Source: Toxonevra muliebris
Taxonomy: Eukaryota > Arthropoda > Insecta > Diptera > Pallopteridae
Assembly: GCA_963691655.1 (NCBI GenBank)
Contig: OY829326.1
Span: forward strand, 82,205,235 to 82,269,234
Reading direction: 5' to 3'
DNA length: 64,000 bases
Shown here: piece by piece, positions 63,971 to 64,000 of the stretch
Layout of the letters: each line of letters opens with the position of its first letter
Numbering within the stretch: position 1 is the stretch's first letter
The notes under the pieces: generated by a model
Databases searched by the model: none
What the model saw: the letters and a program-made list of their open reading frames with translations, nothing else
What the model was told of the DNA's origin: nothing
Program-made: the position numbers and the translations under genes

Positions 63971-64000
63971 AACCACTACAGCACGATGACAAGAGAATCT

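Overview
The window looks like gene-poor, AT-rich intergenic or intronic DNA from a higher fly (Diptera). Tephritid- or muscid-like is my guess. The reasons are CATACATATG-type microsatellites, short introns with GTAAGT donors, and the mix of mobile elements: mariner, maT, Tc1, P-like, piggyBac, hAT, Harbinger, Jockey-type LINE and Ty3/gypsy. I found no complete host gene. Nearly everything recognisable is a transposable element, and most copies are broken, so this is best read as a dated record of nested insertions.

Layout. 0-3.6 kb: a Helitron-type end beside a hAT-like piece, a tRNA-like relic, two abutting MITEs and a Harbinger exon remnant. 7.1-9.0 kb: a LINE remnant split by insertions. 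9.1-11.95 kb: the best-preserved gene structure in the window, a P-element-like transposase with a THAP domain spread over eight exons. 14.1-15.0 kb: a fold-back mariner. 16.3-19.1 kb: three MITEs. 20.3-23.6 kb: a fold-back element interrupted by a Tc1 element, whose last four bases were the target of a gypsy LTR (now a solo LTR). 24.0-27.9 kb: a second P-like fragment, a piggyBac C-terminus, a tRNA-derived SINE and an internally deleted irritans-type mariner. 28.8-36.6 kb: several hairpin MITEs and a hAT MITE with another MITE inside. 36.7-40.2 kb: two adjacent copies of the hAT-like family with CAGTGTGGCC ends, one split by a maT (DD37D) element with three in-frame stops. 40.4-46.4 kb: a TTAA-flanked piggyBac-type MITE, a pogo-type end and a Tc1 fragment. 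48.1-48.9 kb: a LINE reverse-transcriptase fragment. 49.4-51.2 kb: unidentified minus-strand coding-like pieces. 51.6-54.2 kb: a further hAT copy and a 429-bp perfect tandem duplication. 56.6-57.7 kb: unidentified coding-like exons, possibly an unknown transposon. 58.5-60.0 kb: a mariner split by a hAT MITE. 60.6-61.4 kb: a hAT C-terminus and a degenerate THAP exon. 61.4 kb to the end: the 5' LTR, primer-binding site and gag of a gypsy-type retrotransposon that runs off the window.

The most distinctive observations are these. The gypsy LTR carries eight small stem-loops with a common three-base loop (mostly CAC) and different stems, kept in two separate copies. One hAT-like family occurs six times, three of them with verifiable 8-bp target duplications. 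A mariner has had its right end replaced by an inverted copy of its left end. In the maT transposase the reading frame is unbroken and all three stops fit CAA-to-TAA changes. All calls come from reading the sequence by eye; no searches were run.
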